From Amphibalanus amphitrite (taxonomy: Eukaryota; Arthropoda; Thecostraca; Balanomorpha; Balanidae), in NCBI RefSeq assembly GCF_019059575.1, contig NW_024881593.1, positions 992,001 through 1,056,000 on the forward strand: 64,000 bases of DNA. Reading direction: 5' to 3'. Position numbers and translations under genes: made by a program. Position 1 is the first letter of the stretch. Each line of letters opens with the position of its first letter. Positions 1 to 12,300 of the stretch are shown here, in pieces. The notes under the pieces were generated by a model. The model did no database searches and was not told where the DNA came from. It was given only the letters and a program-made list of their open reading frames with translations.

Positions 1-986
1 GGGGGCGGGTACGACCCCCCCTCGCCGTTTCGCCCCTGGTGGAGCTAGCGCGTCGCGGAAAAAACGGGCGTATGCGCCGTTACGAGACGCAGAGATTGGT
101 ACCCGATTTTAAGGTCCTAGGTCAACCGGTGACCTCTGAGGTCAGGTCAAGTGCCCCAAGGTACGGTTCAGTTTTTGGTGAATAACTTCGCAAAAAACGG
201 CAGCAGAGCGCCGATTTTGGCAGCATCGTGTTCGTCTCGCTCAGGCGCGTCGAATGACATACTTTTTGTCCGGGTCAGGTCAACTTGGGGTGTTGACCTC
301 AGGTCAAGGTCAGGTCAGCACCCCCAGGTCACGAAGTTGGTCGAAAGAGGTCATGTCGCATATCATTCGATTCGGCAGGTCTTCCTGAGTCCATTGGTGG
401 CTTTCCCGACTCGCTAGCTCAATTTGATCAAGAGTTATTGACGAAAAACTAATATGACCTTGATGACGTCATAAATGACGTCACGCAAGGTCAACATTGC
501 AAAAGTGACGCATCTAACCTTGCAAGGAGTCCATCAAATCACGATTCTGTGTGCTTGAGATAGTTGGAGATCGTTCCCGGCGCCAGAATAGCAGTTTTCA
601 TTTTTCCCCATTGACTTATAATGGTGAGGTCACGAAAATGACCTGACCTCATATGACCCTTAGGAAAAATCCGAGATATACAAGTTGTGGGACTCATAAT
701 GGATACTAGATCCTGCAAGTTTCATTTCCCTGTGACATCTCCTCTGGCAGTGAGGGCGTTGCGAAGTTGCGACATCTGATGACCGTGCAGAGGTTCACTT
801 ATGACGTCATAGGTCAGTGACCTGACCTGACCCAAAAATGCGGTTGGTGTCAAAAGATCCGGCTTGGATCAAAGGTCAGGTATGCTAAGTTTCAGCTCTC
901 TATCGCCAGCGTGTTCGGAGCTATCGCGAAAAAACCCTATGGGGGGGCGGCACCCGCCCCCCCCCCCCTCGGCCGGCGAGGGTTAA
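1..986 (+). mobile_element. TTAA/CCCTCGCC hairpin-ended non-autonomous DNA element, copy A (cut by window start)
   Basis: This is the reverse complement of 43978-45018 with few differences, so both copies are young. The right end reads GGCGAGGG followed by TTAA (983-986); about 60 bp of the left end lie outside the window. Just inside each end is a run of G facing a run of C across a few bases (1-22 and about 942-968), able to fold as a hairpin. The body is full of AGGTCA half-sites and has CRE octamers TGACGTCA. At 802-823 a CRE stands one base from a perfect inverted repeat AGGTCAGTGACCT (811-823). An open frame at 151-417 also occurs in the other copy but looks like chance. TTAA flanks suggest a piggyBac-like mobiliser, which is an inference because no transposase is present. 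Confidence 0.8.
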
Positions 987-1135
987 CCACCCTCCCAGGA
1001 GTACAGTAAGGTCCCATTGCAGTGTAGTCGTCCCTGCTCTCAGCGGACTTGTTCGCTGACAGCGGTTATATCCGCTCAGAGCAAGTACGACTACACCGCA
1101 ATGGGACCTAGCACTACTCCTGGGAGGGTGGTTAA
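983..1135. mobile_element. TTAA-flanked foldback MITE
   Basis: A near-palindromic element of 153 bp. Its arms of about 60 nt begin CCACCCTCCCAGGAGTA at both ends, with roughly eight mismatches, and close over a short centre. Both sides are TTAA (983-986 and 1132-1135). The left TTAA is also the right boundary of the preceding hairpin-ended element, so this MITE apparently inserted at that element's edge. Confidence 0.8.
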
Positions 1136-1800
1136 AAATGGTTGCGGATAGGGGTACTCGTAAAACACCGGTTTACTCGCCAGCCTTGGGTTAAATTGTT
1201 TTCAGTGGTGCTCCAACAGCAGCAAACGCTCACGCTACACGCGTCGTGCTAAATGGCCCCCACACGCGTGTTATCGTTCGTCATAATCGTCAAGCCCTGA
1301 CGCGCTTTACAGCTAGATGCGCATCCGTAGACTCGAGATGCAACGAAGGCCCTTGCAATTTTCTGCTCCGCATCCACCATCGTTTTAACAATGACGCAAT
1401 GTATGGCTGTCGTCGCTCAAAACTGCTACGTGCCGGAAGCGTGCAATCAAATCTATAATGAAAGCGTGGATGTTGCGAAAAACAGTTGCAAGCCCGCTTT
1501 ATAAACCACTCACATATGTCAGATTACCTATATGTAGGGACCAATAACGTAATCGTGAGGTTTCAGGAAAATAAACATAGTGAAGCTCGGGTAAATATAT
1601 CACCGTAGTGTAATAAATAACCATAGTGCAAATGTTTAGCCATAGTGTTATTGATAATAACCATACTGTAAATGTTTCACCATAGTGTTATTTCTTACAC
1701 TATGGTTTTGCCATGTAAGGACCTGGTGAACCGTAGAAGAGTGGATAATCGCACTCACAAAGCACCCAGATAGACCCCTGGCCATTGCTGTTTCACTCAC
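1136..1800. other. Non-coding; degenerate CCATAGTG repeats
   Basis: No supported gene. At about 1601-1715 the motif CCATAGTG(TTA) or a one-base variant recurs roughly five times, and the last copy is inverted (TTACACTATGG), giving a weak foldback. The rest is plain sequence downstream, on the minus strand, of the exon at 1801-2059. Confidence 0.4.
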
Positions 1801-2059
1801 CATGGCTCGGTCTCCTCCCAGGCGCTGTCGCCGCTCTCAGAGTCCTGGCGCTTCATCGTCTTCTCTTTATCAGTTGAGGCGACGGTATCGTCCGCCTTCA
1901 GCTTCTTGTGCTTCTTTTTGGCGTTGGGTCCCTTGGTGAAGCTGGCGGGCGTGGCTAGCGGGCCGAGCGGCGGCGCCGGAGGGGGGTTGGTGGCCGTGCC
2001 ATGGCTGCTCGACGGCAGGTTTCCGTCCAAGCTGTCCCGGTCCGGGTTGTCGCTGTAGG
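1801..2059 (-). CDS. Internal coding exon of an unrecognised minus-strand gene
   Basis: On the minus strand a branch-point-like CTAAC and a pyrimidine tract run to TTACAG at the acceptor (exon from 2059). The exon ends CCATG before GTGAGT (donor at 1800). Two bases complete a codon, then 85 codons are open. The product starts YSDNPDRDSLDG, then has a Pro/Ala-rich stretch, a lysine-rich patch (AKKKHKKLK) and an acidic Ser/Glu/Trp end (SGDSAWEETEP). It leaves phase 2, so more exons should lie beyond the left edge of the window. Its acceptor phase fits the exon at 15864-15291. The composition suggests a disordered cytoplasmic tail; I do not recognise a family and assign no function. Confidence 0.6.
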
Positions 2060-3239
2060 CTGTAACACAGAGAGGGGGTGGTTAGTCATAACAGTCAGAT
2101 CGGCAGTGATGGACTATGGAGGATGGAAAGTGGGCTAGTTAACGGGATCCAGCTCTCTCAGGGCTGGTCATAATTCAGTCATTAGGTCAGCGTAGCGATT
2201 CAATTAGTGGGTGCCATAAACTGCGGTTTGTTTTATGGACTTCAGTCCAATAAACGGTCAGAGTCGAGTGATAAAAGGATCAGTGCTTTGCCTTTCCACA
2301 GCGCCATAAACCCTTGAAAGTCCCCCAGTAACTCATAAACTCTAGTTCATCTCTCGTGTTTGGTTTTCCTCGTTTCCCCGCTGGCGCTTGACTGCCCGCT
2401 GACAGCTATAAAATCAAACCTTCTCCTCGCGAAATGTTCAACCACGCTGCTATTTCGGACACCTTCACAGCCACCGGCGGCTAGGCATTGCATGCATTAC
2501 CGTTCGAACAACGGAACGTCTTTGATGACCGCGGCCCGTCCGCACTATCACGTCTCGGCGGTCGGGTTTGGAACCAATATCAGCGCGTTCCAGCGGTCGG
2601 GCTAGAACCCAACACCACCTCGATAGTCTGTCGGTGGCCACGGCCCGGACCGCTACCTCGACCACCAGTGGACTCGACTGTCGGGCTGCGTATACGCGTC
2701 AGGTGGTCCCGCGCCGTACCCGCGCCGGACCGCGTCCGGCACTGTGACTCTCACGTCCCAGATCAGCGCGAGCCTCACCGTATCACCGGCACGCGGCGAC
2801 GCTGTTCGCAGCGGCGGAACGGCTGGTATCCGGACTCTAATGACAGGATGTGTGCCTCAGGCTGGAGCGGTGGGTGGTGGTACTAACGGGCTAGCCGGGT
2901 GATGGCACAGTTGTGTGTCATTTATATCGGTTATAGGTGATTGCAGTGTTTATGAAGGGTGTGCTGCTGAAGTGATTTATGACTAATGATGGCGAATGGC
3001 GATTGAAGTGACAAATCGCTTTTTCGACGCTTCAACTCCGCTCTTGGCCTGGTGAAAAGCAAAGTTGGATTTGCAGTTAGGTATAGTATGGTTGTAGAAT
3101 ATGTGGGGCTACTGCTGACATATTTATGAGTAATTTACTCACACAAAAGGCACTCATGTAATTCTATCTTATTGGGCTAGGTATAGGACGTAGGTATCCC
3201 TGAAAGTTGTCCGTTTTATAGGCCTTGTTTAATTAAGTA
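2060..3239. other. Intronic sequence, nothing recognised
   Basis: This belongs to the inferred 13.2-kb intron between the two minus-strand exons. Open frames around 2465-2886 lie on both strands in GC-rich sequence and have no recognisable product. I see no repeat structure. Confidence 0.4.
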
Positions 3240-4187
3240 TTAACCCTCGCCCGTAAACGGCGATCTGCCACCTTCGCCCATGCAGGGGGGGGGTTGGTGC
3301 GACCCCCCCCCTTGGCGTTTGAAAACGGAGCGTCGTAGAGCTTAGCGGAAAAGACCAAAGGATTGCTCTCGCCGAGATCTCGCGATTGGTGGTATATTTT
3401 TTGGTCCTAGGTCAACATTTGACCTACTTTTGACCGGTCAAAGGTCAAATTTTCGGAAAAATAGACTTTTTTCAACTTTCCGCGGCGATTGCGGCAAAAC
3501 GGTGGGAGATATCGACTTGAAACCTTCACTATCGTGTTCCTTGATCAATTCTCTATCGTTTGGTATGTATTTCGTTTCCCTAGCTCTAAAAATGGCGCGT
3601 TGGGAGCGCCGGAAGTCGGCAAGGTCACAGTCGGCGGCAGAAATTCGAAAAATCAAAATTTAAATTTTTGAAATCTGATTGTATTTTTGGATTTGGGAGG
3701 TCCATTTGCTCCCTATAGAAGCTAATATTGCTGCATATTCCCATTGAGGTGACAAGAATTAGCAAAATAGTGGTTCGGGCGCTTTTCAAAAATAGTACCG
3801 GATGCTGTTCCTCTTGTGACGTCATAGCTCCGTGACCTGACCTGACCCGGTCAAGTTTCTTATACCATATGATAGCCAATACTTGCCCCAACATGCATGG
3901 GAAGCTTCATCACGATCCATCAACCGATGTCCGTACCACCGGCAGGAAACCTCGGGCGTTGGCACTCAGTTTGTGAAAATCCGGCCGGAGGCTGTTCCCT
4001 TTGTGACGTCATAACTCCGTGACCTGACATGACCCGGTCAAATTTTTTTATCAAAAGATGCGCAAGGTTTGCCCCATAAGGTACCCAAAATTTGGCGGCG
4101 CTGCGCGCCGCCGTTTTTGCACTATTTCCGAAAAACCTCAGGGGGGGGGGTTGCACCAACCCCCCCCCCTACATGGGCGAGGGTTAA
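3240..4187 (+). mobile_element. TTAA/CCCTCGCC hairpin-ended element, second subfamily
   Basis: Flanked by TTAA (3240-3243, 4184-4187) with ends CCCTCGCC and GGCGAGGG. Inside each end is a poly-G/poly-C hairpin (about 3284-3311 and 4141-4170; the inner part of the second reads GGTTGCACCAACC). The body contains a DR1-like pair (GGTCA, one base, AGGTCA, near 3436-3447) and two CRE octamers each followed by direct TGACCTGAC repeats. It is the reverse-oriented relative of 50223-51181. No transposase is present, so it is a non-autonomous element of about 0.95 kb. Confidence 0.85.
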
Positions 4188-4540
4188 GCCAAAAATATCG
4201 AACAGTTTAGAATTATTTGTATCATAGACGTTCAAATACCTAGATACCAGTGAAATAAATTCAACAAAATGAGCTTTAACATTCTTATTGAACGTTCTGT
4301 TACACGTTTCAAGCCCTCAATCACAGTGCCGGAACGGTAACACAGTACGGCTCACAGGAAGTCAGTTCTGTAAGCTTCATGTTGTCTAATGTCTCTACAC
4401 ATCAGTGAGCAACACAGACAGAGCCCAATTACCTACCTTGGGGCCATGAATATAATTATGTGTGTACTAAATCGTCATACCCTTCCGTTACATTGACTCG
4501 AATATTTACTGCATATATTAACATTTTATTATAAAACTAG
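4188..4540. other. Short spacer, nothing seen
   Basis: AT-rich single-copy-looking sequence between the hairpin-ended element and the satellite. No gene or repeat is supported. Confidence 0.4.
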
Positions 4541-6318
4541 GTGCCGAGCATTACGCGCAGCGTAATAAATCAATTTTCATTCAAATCGGCCCAGTAGCGG
4601 CCGAGTTATGGCCAGAATAAATTTGGCGTCTCCTCCTGGCCGGCGGTGCTCTGTTCCGGTATTCATTGCCAAAGGTCAGTGACCTTCCGGCTCTGATTTC
4701 GCCCAGTTTTCGCAGCGAACAATCTGAGCATACGGCGCGTGCTCTCTGCTCGGCGCCGGCCGCGGCCCAAAATGCCGCAAAGATGCGCCCGCCACGTGCA
4801 AACCGGCGAGCGCACCCCCACCAAAATTTAATGCGACAAACAGATGCACGCGTCCGACTTAAGTCCAAAATTTCACCCCCGTAGCCCGCACCGTTCCGGA
4901 GCAATAGCCCGCCAAGCGTGACTGACGCGTTACATACATACGTACAGACATTTTGATTTTTATATATGTAAACTAGACGGACAGCATTACGCGCAGCGTA
5001 ATGAATTAATTTTCTTTAAAATCGGCCCAGTAGCGGCCGAGTTATGGCCAGAATAAATTTGGCGTCTCCTCCTGGCCGGCGGTGCTCTGTTCCGGTATTC
5101 ATTGCCAAAGGTCAACGACCTCCGACTCTGTTTTCCCTCATTTTCGCAGCGAACAATCTGAGCCTAAGGCGCGTGCCGTCTGCTCGGCGCCGGCCGCGGC
5201 CCAAAATCCCGCAAAGATGCGCCCGCCACGTGCAAACCGCCGCACGCACCCCCTCGAAAAGTTGATACGACAAACAGATGCACGCGTCCGACTTGCGCCC
5301 AAAATTTCACCCCCGTAGCCCGCACCGTTCCGGAGCAATAGCCCGCCAAGTGTGACTGACGCGTTACATACATACATACATACATACATACGTACAGACG
5401 TTTTGATTTTTATATATGTAAACTAGAGGGACAGCATTACGCGCAGCGTAATAAACCAAGTTTCATTGCAATCGGCCCAGTAGCGGCTGAGTTATTGCCA
5501 GAATAAATTTGGCGTCTCCTCCTGGCCGGCGGTGCTCTGTTCCGGTATTCATTGCCAAAGGTCAGTGACCTTCCGGCTCTGATTTCCCTCAGTTTTGCAG
5601 CGAAGAAACTGAGCCTAAGGCGCGTGCCGTCTGCTCGGCGCCGGCCGCGGCCCAAAATGCGGCAAAGATGCGCCCGCCACGTGCACACCGTCGAGCGCAC
5701 CCCCACCAAAATTTAATACAACAAACAGATGCACGCGTCCGACTTATGTCCAAAATTCCACCCCCGTAGCCCGCAACGTTCCGGAACAATAGCCCGCCAA
5801 GCGTGACTGACGCGTTACATACATACATACATACATACGTACAGACGTTTTGATTTTTATATATGTAACTAGGTGTCCAGCATTACGCGCAGCGTAATAA
5901 ATCAAGTTTCAATAAAATCGGCCCAGTAGCGGCCGAGTTATGGCCAGAATAAATGTTGCGTCTCCTCCTGGCCGGCGGTGCTCTGTTCCGGTATTCATTG
6001 CCAAAGGTCAACGACCTCCGACTCTGTTTTCCCTCATTTTTGCAGCGAACAATCTGAGCCTAGGGCGCGTGCTCTCTGCTCGGCGCCGGCCGCGGCCCAA
6101 AATCCCGCAAAGATGCGCCCGCCACGTGCAAGCCGGCGAGCGCACCCCCACCAAAATTTAATACGACAAACAGATGCACGCGTCCGACTTGCGTCGAAAA
6201 TTTCACCCCCGTAGCCCGCACCGTTCCGGAGCAATAGCCCGCCAAGCGTGACTGACGCGTCACATACATACGTACATACATACATACATACATACGGACG
6301 TTTTGATTTTTATATATG
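4541..6318. repeat. Four-unit tandem satellite, ~445-bp unit
   Basis: Four head-to-tail units begin near 4541, 4977, 5427 and 5873, with spacings of 436-450 bp. Each opens with GCATTACGCGCAGCGTAAT (an inverted repeat), continues through a GC-rich middle holding GGCGCCGGCCGCGGCC, and closes with an ACAT/ACGT tetranucleotide tract and TTTTGATTTTTATATATG. Each unit has an inverted pair of AGGTCA half-sites: perfect AGGTCAGTGACCT at 4673-4685 and 5559-5571, and one-base variants AGGTCAACGACCT at 5109-5121 and 6005-6017. Units 1/3 and 2/4 share variants, which suggests duplication of a dimer. Open frames inside recur with the repeat and are not genes. Confidence 0.9.
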
Positions 6319-9300
6319 GGATAAATATTGGTGGTGTGCGCTTATCAGCGGTTTCGATGCAATTTCCCTGACCACTCGACTTACATTATCTGTGATAATC
6401 CACCTCCTTCAGTATCCTCTGTATGTTCACCTCTGCCACCACTCGACCACCCTCGTCAGTCGTCACCCGCCCGTCGCCACCTCCTCGCCCACTGCCGCCC
6501 GGCGCACGAGTACGTCGGCCGCCCGCCCACCGCCGGCCGCCGGCCGCCAGATGGCTGCCGCCCCCGCCCCCGCCCCCGCCCCCGCCGCCGCCGCCGCCAC
6601 CAACGCCGCGGTCACAGTGCCTCGAGCATGTGACAGATGGCAGAACAATTATAGCGGACAATCGAGGACTGTTGTCGCCTCGAGCAGTTTTGGTAGGCGC
6701 TCGGTGCAACGGGCAGGCCAATTATTTCTGCGACGATATGTGCAATTGCGACTGAAGCGACTGATGGTTGCCTGCGCGAGCCCGGCGCAAATCCATTTCT
6801 GCAGTTTCCGATTTCATAAAGAGCATTACAAGCCCGGAGCAAAGGCTTTTGTATCGAAAGCTAGGAATCAGGTTAGGATATACCGAAAGAGTGTTGAGTT
6901 CAGTTATCAATAGCTAGAAATACGATTCGATCGTACAGTGTTCTTCTATTTTGTATGCCAAAACACTCCAGATGCACCACAGTTCACACACTAAACCGTC
7001 GGGTGCGTACCGAGAGCTTGTCTTAACATTAGAACTATAGACTCAGATTGTTATGTTTGCTTCTTGTTACCGCTGTTACGTGGTGTGCTATGCTATCGCA
7101 TCAGTTTTCAGTACCTACCTTATGCCTAACGATAATTTCATAAGTCACATGCAGTACTGAATGCACCACGTACCTACACTATGATTTACGTGATTTATAT
7201 AGGTACACGTAGTTCAGATAAAACATTGATCATGCATATCTAGACGTCCCATTAATAGATAGCTTCATTAGAGAGCTACAATGTAGATAAAGAAGCAACC
7301 AGGGCAATGGTGATCAAGTTTCGGAGTTTTGGCTCTTGGATGCAACTGGCGTTGAGCTCGCTTGTGCCTTGAACGCACGCACAAGAAGGTAACGTCGTCA
7401 CAGCATCCCGGGAATGACCATTTGTCCCACCGTTCCAGCAAAGCTTGAGTTCGGTGTAATCTGGTTAGGTATATGATTCTGTACCTTCCATGTTATATGC
7501 ATGTTCACTGTGTTACCTCATTGCGGAAGGTGGTACGTGATATTAGCCCCTATTCACTGTCCAGGATTGGTATTTTGCAGGTTATGTATCATTTAGGTAC
7601 AATATAGTTAGTCAATTATCTCGCTTTCCGTATAGTTGGCTGAACACACATTAGCTGAGATTAATCAATTTTGTAGCTCTCACGACAAGCCAAACGTGTT
7701 ATTTCCAAAGTTAAGCGATTACCTTCAATTAAATCCATTCTTACAGTCCACGGAACATCCTAAGCGGAACAACTGGAGAGTGTCCGTGGGAAAAAGTGCA
7801 GCACGTCGGTCACCGTTGTTCTGTCCAGAGTGAGCGAGCACTTCACATGGCCGGAATGGGCCGTTAGCGAGGTTGGCCGTTTGGCGTACGGCACTAACGG
7901 CGACTCTCGAATTATCGGTGTGTCCAGTGCGCAGTGCAGGTGGCGCCAGCTGCACCTGGCGCCAACAGCGCCACAGCACCGCGGCGGCCAGCTTCCGAAC
8001 TAAAGCTTCGGATTTTTGGCACGCAGCTGGGCAGGGGAGCAGGGCCTGCAGGGGTTTGATGTTGGCGCTGAGCTGATGTAAGAGCGCAACGCCGTTTCCC
8101 GTTCTGTTTTTATTCGCCAATCAGTCAGCCACCCTCTGAGAAGCAAACGGTGGGTGATTGAAGGTGTTCATCGCTCAATGTCTGAGGACCTCTTTTGAAG
8201 GACCGCCCTACCGAAGCTAAGGGTTGTCTTTATAAGCGGTTACCTTGACATGGTACCAACTATAATATGATCTTATGATGCCAGCGGTGATGACTACCTT
8301 GACCTATTTCTAATATAGAATTCCTTTTATATAGATATGCCTACTTCTAATAGGTATATAATTCGGTAGTTGTTTCTTGGACTGCACACCATTCCTGCAG
8401 TCTTCTAAATTGGCGCATCATTTTCAAGCCCAAAGGCATGCTTTAAGACATTGCGAGGCTGGCTGAAGTAGGACACTTTTTATCTTACTTCATTCTACAG
8501 CGGGCTCAAATTTTAAAGAAGCCTGGTCTAGAACTACCATGGTAATGAACTAGGACTTCCCTAGGCGTATGTAATGAAAGGAGCTACGGACAGCAAGCAC
8601 GTCTTGAACCTAAATCATTTTCATAAGCGCCTCGTGGATGGTGATTTTACTAGTAAAGAGTAGGTACTAGGTAGGTAACAAGCCACTGTGGCTGCTGGTT
8701 ACACGGAAGTTGGGTCAATTGGAGATAGCAGCGTGTTCAGATCAGATAAAGCAACTAGCAAAGACATTATAAAGATACTAAATCAGGCGTGTTATACGCC
8801 ATAAAACATCCCGAAGCAGCTGACTGGTCATCTCCACCGCAGCAGCCATCTGCAGATCGGTCCGTGTCTAGGGCTGTCCCAGTATACGGGACTGCTATGG
8901 TAGCGCCTTCAGACAGACTGATCCGATCTGTATCAGCGTCCAACGGACCTCCGGAACGACAGATGGATCGGCTTAGCCGCCTAACGGATACAGGCGTTGG
9001 ATAATGCTACCGGCGCGGTGGCTGTAAATGGCGAGACATCGGTAGTCGTAATATCCGAGATATTGGACAGCTCTGCGGTCAAGTGAAGCTAGGAATACCG
9101 ATTCATTTAATGGATGTCCGACGAAGGTTTTGGTAGAATCATGCACAAAGAAGCTGAATAATGGTAATGCTCGGGTTGAGAACCTGCAATTACATAAATG
9201 TCCGCGGGAACCAGATTTCGTGAGCTGTCACAGTTGGTGGTTCGTATCACCGAGGTTTCCCAGCTGATCGAGAGAGTTGGACTGTAAGATTATGTACGGC

Positions 9301-12300
9301 TGACCGTCCCCCACAGACTTCCCACCGGTCCCGTCCCTTCCCATCCGCCCCGTCCCGTCCCGTCCCGTCCCGTCTCGTCCCGTCCCGTCCTATCCCGTCC
9401 CGTCCCCTCCCGTCCCGTCCCGTCCCGTCCCGTCCCGTCCCGTCCCGTCCCGTCCCGTCCTTTCCCGTCCCATCCTATCCAGTCTCCATCCCTTCCGTCC
9501 CTTCCGACCCTTCCGTCCCCCGTCCCGTCCATCTGCAGTGCCGCTCGGGTGGTCGCGTTGGATGGTCATTTGTGGTGTGCCGGTACCGCACACCAACAAT
9601 CGCCGACGTCTTTGTTAACTGCGGGACCACCGTCACCTACTGGACTGTGACATTCCGGTCAAGGGGTCAGCGGTGAGCCTTCGGTACTGTTAACTACAGA
9701 GACTCATTCCTGAGACCACCGCTCTCTATACGGAGAAAGGGTCGCAGTTCGACTCGCTCTCTCCTGGCGGAGAGTCTGTCCATAAAAGGCCAATCGCCCG
9801 TGAGGCGTGAACTCACCCATGAAGGAAAGGTTACTGCCCAGTGCCCTCTCTACAGCAGCGTCTGCCACGTTGGCCGGCACTTTCTTTTGCAGCCGGCCTG
9901 TCTCCTGCCCTCACATTTATGGCATACCCGAGACAGGTGGCCAATGGCATGCCAGTCGTCTTGGAATAGTTAAGACATTAGGTTTTCTAGAAACCTTCTA
10001 AGCTATCCAAGCGTGTTTTATTAGTCGTACACTTGATCGATGGGTTGCTGTTATCGGGCCTCTCACCATTGCTTTTCTCAAGCAGCCCCCCCTTGGTTCA
10101 TCGACTGCCGACCAGTTACTGGAACGGTACCTAGGCCCGTTGGTACTTGGTTGTCTTTTAGAACTAATACAAACATTAATATTAGCGGACGACAATTATT
10201 AATGAATATCTAAGCTATTTTAAGTACATACTGCGTACAAATTGCATACTGCAAAGTGCACAGTGCACACATTAGCGATATACACATTTTAATTACCTCG
10301 AAGGGTTATGTTATGGCCATTGGGGTTGTGATTTTGAGATAAAATGTGGGATAGATAGACTATTGAACGCGATGATCACGTTATTTATCCCAATTTGGCT
10401 TAGCTACTGTTACTTCTCTTTACATCAGTCAACTTGATTGCAACTTATTGCGACTTGCGTCACTATAAGAATGTGCAAATCCATTGAACCACATTCAAGT
10501 AAGTATGAGGTAAGTATGCTTCAGTCACCAGTAGGTATTTGCAAGTAATGCAGTTGAATTGTGCATACGCTGGTTATGATGCAATCGTTCGAATAGCTTT
10601 GAGTCGCTTTGTTCCTTCATTTGTGTAATGAAATCACTACTAATCATAAGTTGCAGCACACTGTGCATTCACAGCGCTGCTTCAAAATGCAAGTGACGTC
10701 ATAATGCACATGCAGCCATGAAAACGCTTTCCTCACGACGAAGGCGCTAACTGCCCTGGCTTTCCCCCTTCACTTCGTGCCTTTGACGTCATATTTCAGT
10801 CGTGCGAGGCTTTCGCCCCGACGAATCTCACCTAATCATCGCCGTCACAGTTGACGCCTCACTATGCGACGATGGCATACGATTCACGTTATCACAATGC
10901 TCGAGAGTTTGGTCTGTGAGAACGACATGGATGCATGCAACTTTCCCGTTACAGGAACAGGAACGGGCTTTAGGAATAGGTCAGATCACATTTTTAGAAT
11001 GCTTTATATTGATGGATAATCATTCCAGAGTTACATTAAATTAGGCATTCGTAAGATGGCAGATTGTCATGCCGCATCTATGCCTACCTGTATCATGGCT
11101 CTGGACTCAGGGACAGATTTTTTTCAGGGTGTTATAAAATTGAATATTTCCATAAGTTTAATGGACCAAACGCTGCATGGCCTGTGTCAAACAACAATGA
11201 ATAGCCCGGTTGTTGCCAACGATGGCGGCCTGGCTATTAATATTTAAGAGTTACCGGTTAGCCGTCACTCAGCATTCGGACGGTTGGACTCGTGACCCAA
11301 ACCATTGTGCTAACCACTGTCCATGACTTGCACTGGAGGCCGCGACCTATCGGCATGGCATCAGCCTGACCCAGCAGCGGACAGGGGTATGTCACATGAG
11401 ATGCTGACCGGGGCTTCGCTCAGCCTGGTACGGATTGAATAGTTTGCGGTTCATGAGCGGCTACTGCATGCATTAACAGAACTGAGCATACAGTTGCCAT
11501 TCCAACAGAGGTGACCCAGATCGACCTCTTTGTATATCCGGTCAGTGTCCTGCTGTTTTCCCTTGACCAATGACCGGAGATAGGTACTTACATGGGCAGA
11601 GTGAATGCGTGTAACAAACGGATCACAATGCTGAGCGAATAGGAAAATCCGTTCCTGATACACATTTACCTACTTGCTCATGTGACCCCGGTAATTGGTA
11701 AATCACGCCACCTTACATTCCTTCACCCAACTGGTGCCCTACCGTCAATTCTATTCAGAACTACATCCCCAAGCCCTTCTGCCCAACCAGTGCCCTGCTG
11801 TATGTCCCAGTTCAGTCCTGCCCCCTCCCCAGTCCCCCCAGTCGAGTCATATCCCCTCGGTCACTGTCCTGGTTGTTCTAGTTCCCTCCCGCCGTTCCCT
11901 GAGGCCCTTCTGCGAAGGAGCTCGCCGGGTCCGGCTCTCCCCACCGTGGTGGTCTCCGGGCGAGGACCACGCGCCGCCGGCAGAGGCCGAGCGGTGTCCG
12001 CGCGCGGCTGACCCACACCGCTGCTCGGTGGAGCGGAACGGTCAGCCCGGCCGGCCGGCTGCCAGCCGCTGCCTCATAGAGATCTGTCCGAACCGCAGGG
12101 ACCGGAGGCGGCCGGTGAGCCCCGGCGCAGCTGCAGACGGGCGGAGGAACGACTGACCCCGTGACCTCCCCGAAAGAGTGGTCTGCTCTAGCAGCTCGGT
12201 ATGGTCCGGCCTCAGCGTCTGGTCCGGATCTGTCCCAGTTTTCACACGTTGTATTAACTACATATTCCCCTGGTACTTCAAACGGAAAGGGAACGTCATT

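Noticed and set aside
151-417. 88-residue frame shared by the elements at 1-986 and 43978-45018
   Set aside because: The two copies differ at several amino acids, the frame has no recognisable domain, and it is expected from two young copies of one non-coding element.
3240-4187. Firm assignment of the TTAA elements to piggyBac
   Set aside because: TTAA flanks fit, but no transposase is present, and a TA duplication inside TTAA cannot be excluded.
4581-6293. Repeated 70-110-residue frames with MYVCMYVC starts
   Set aside because: They come from the satellite units and their ACAT tetranucleotide tracts.
6248-6913. 221-residue plus-strand frame
   Set aside because: It begins in the satellite's tetranucleotide tract and runs through a CCG-rich simple repeat; overlapping frames exist on both strands and no family is recognisable.
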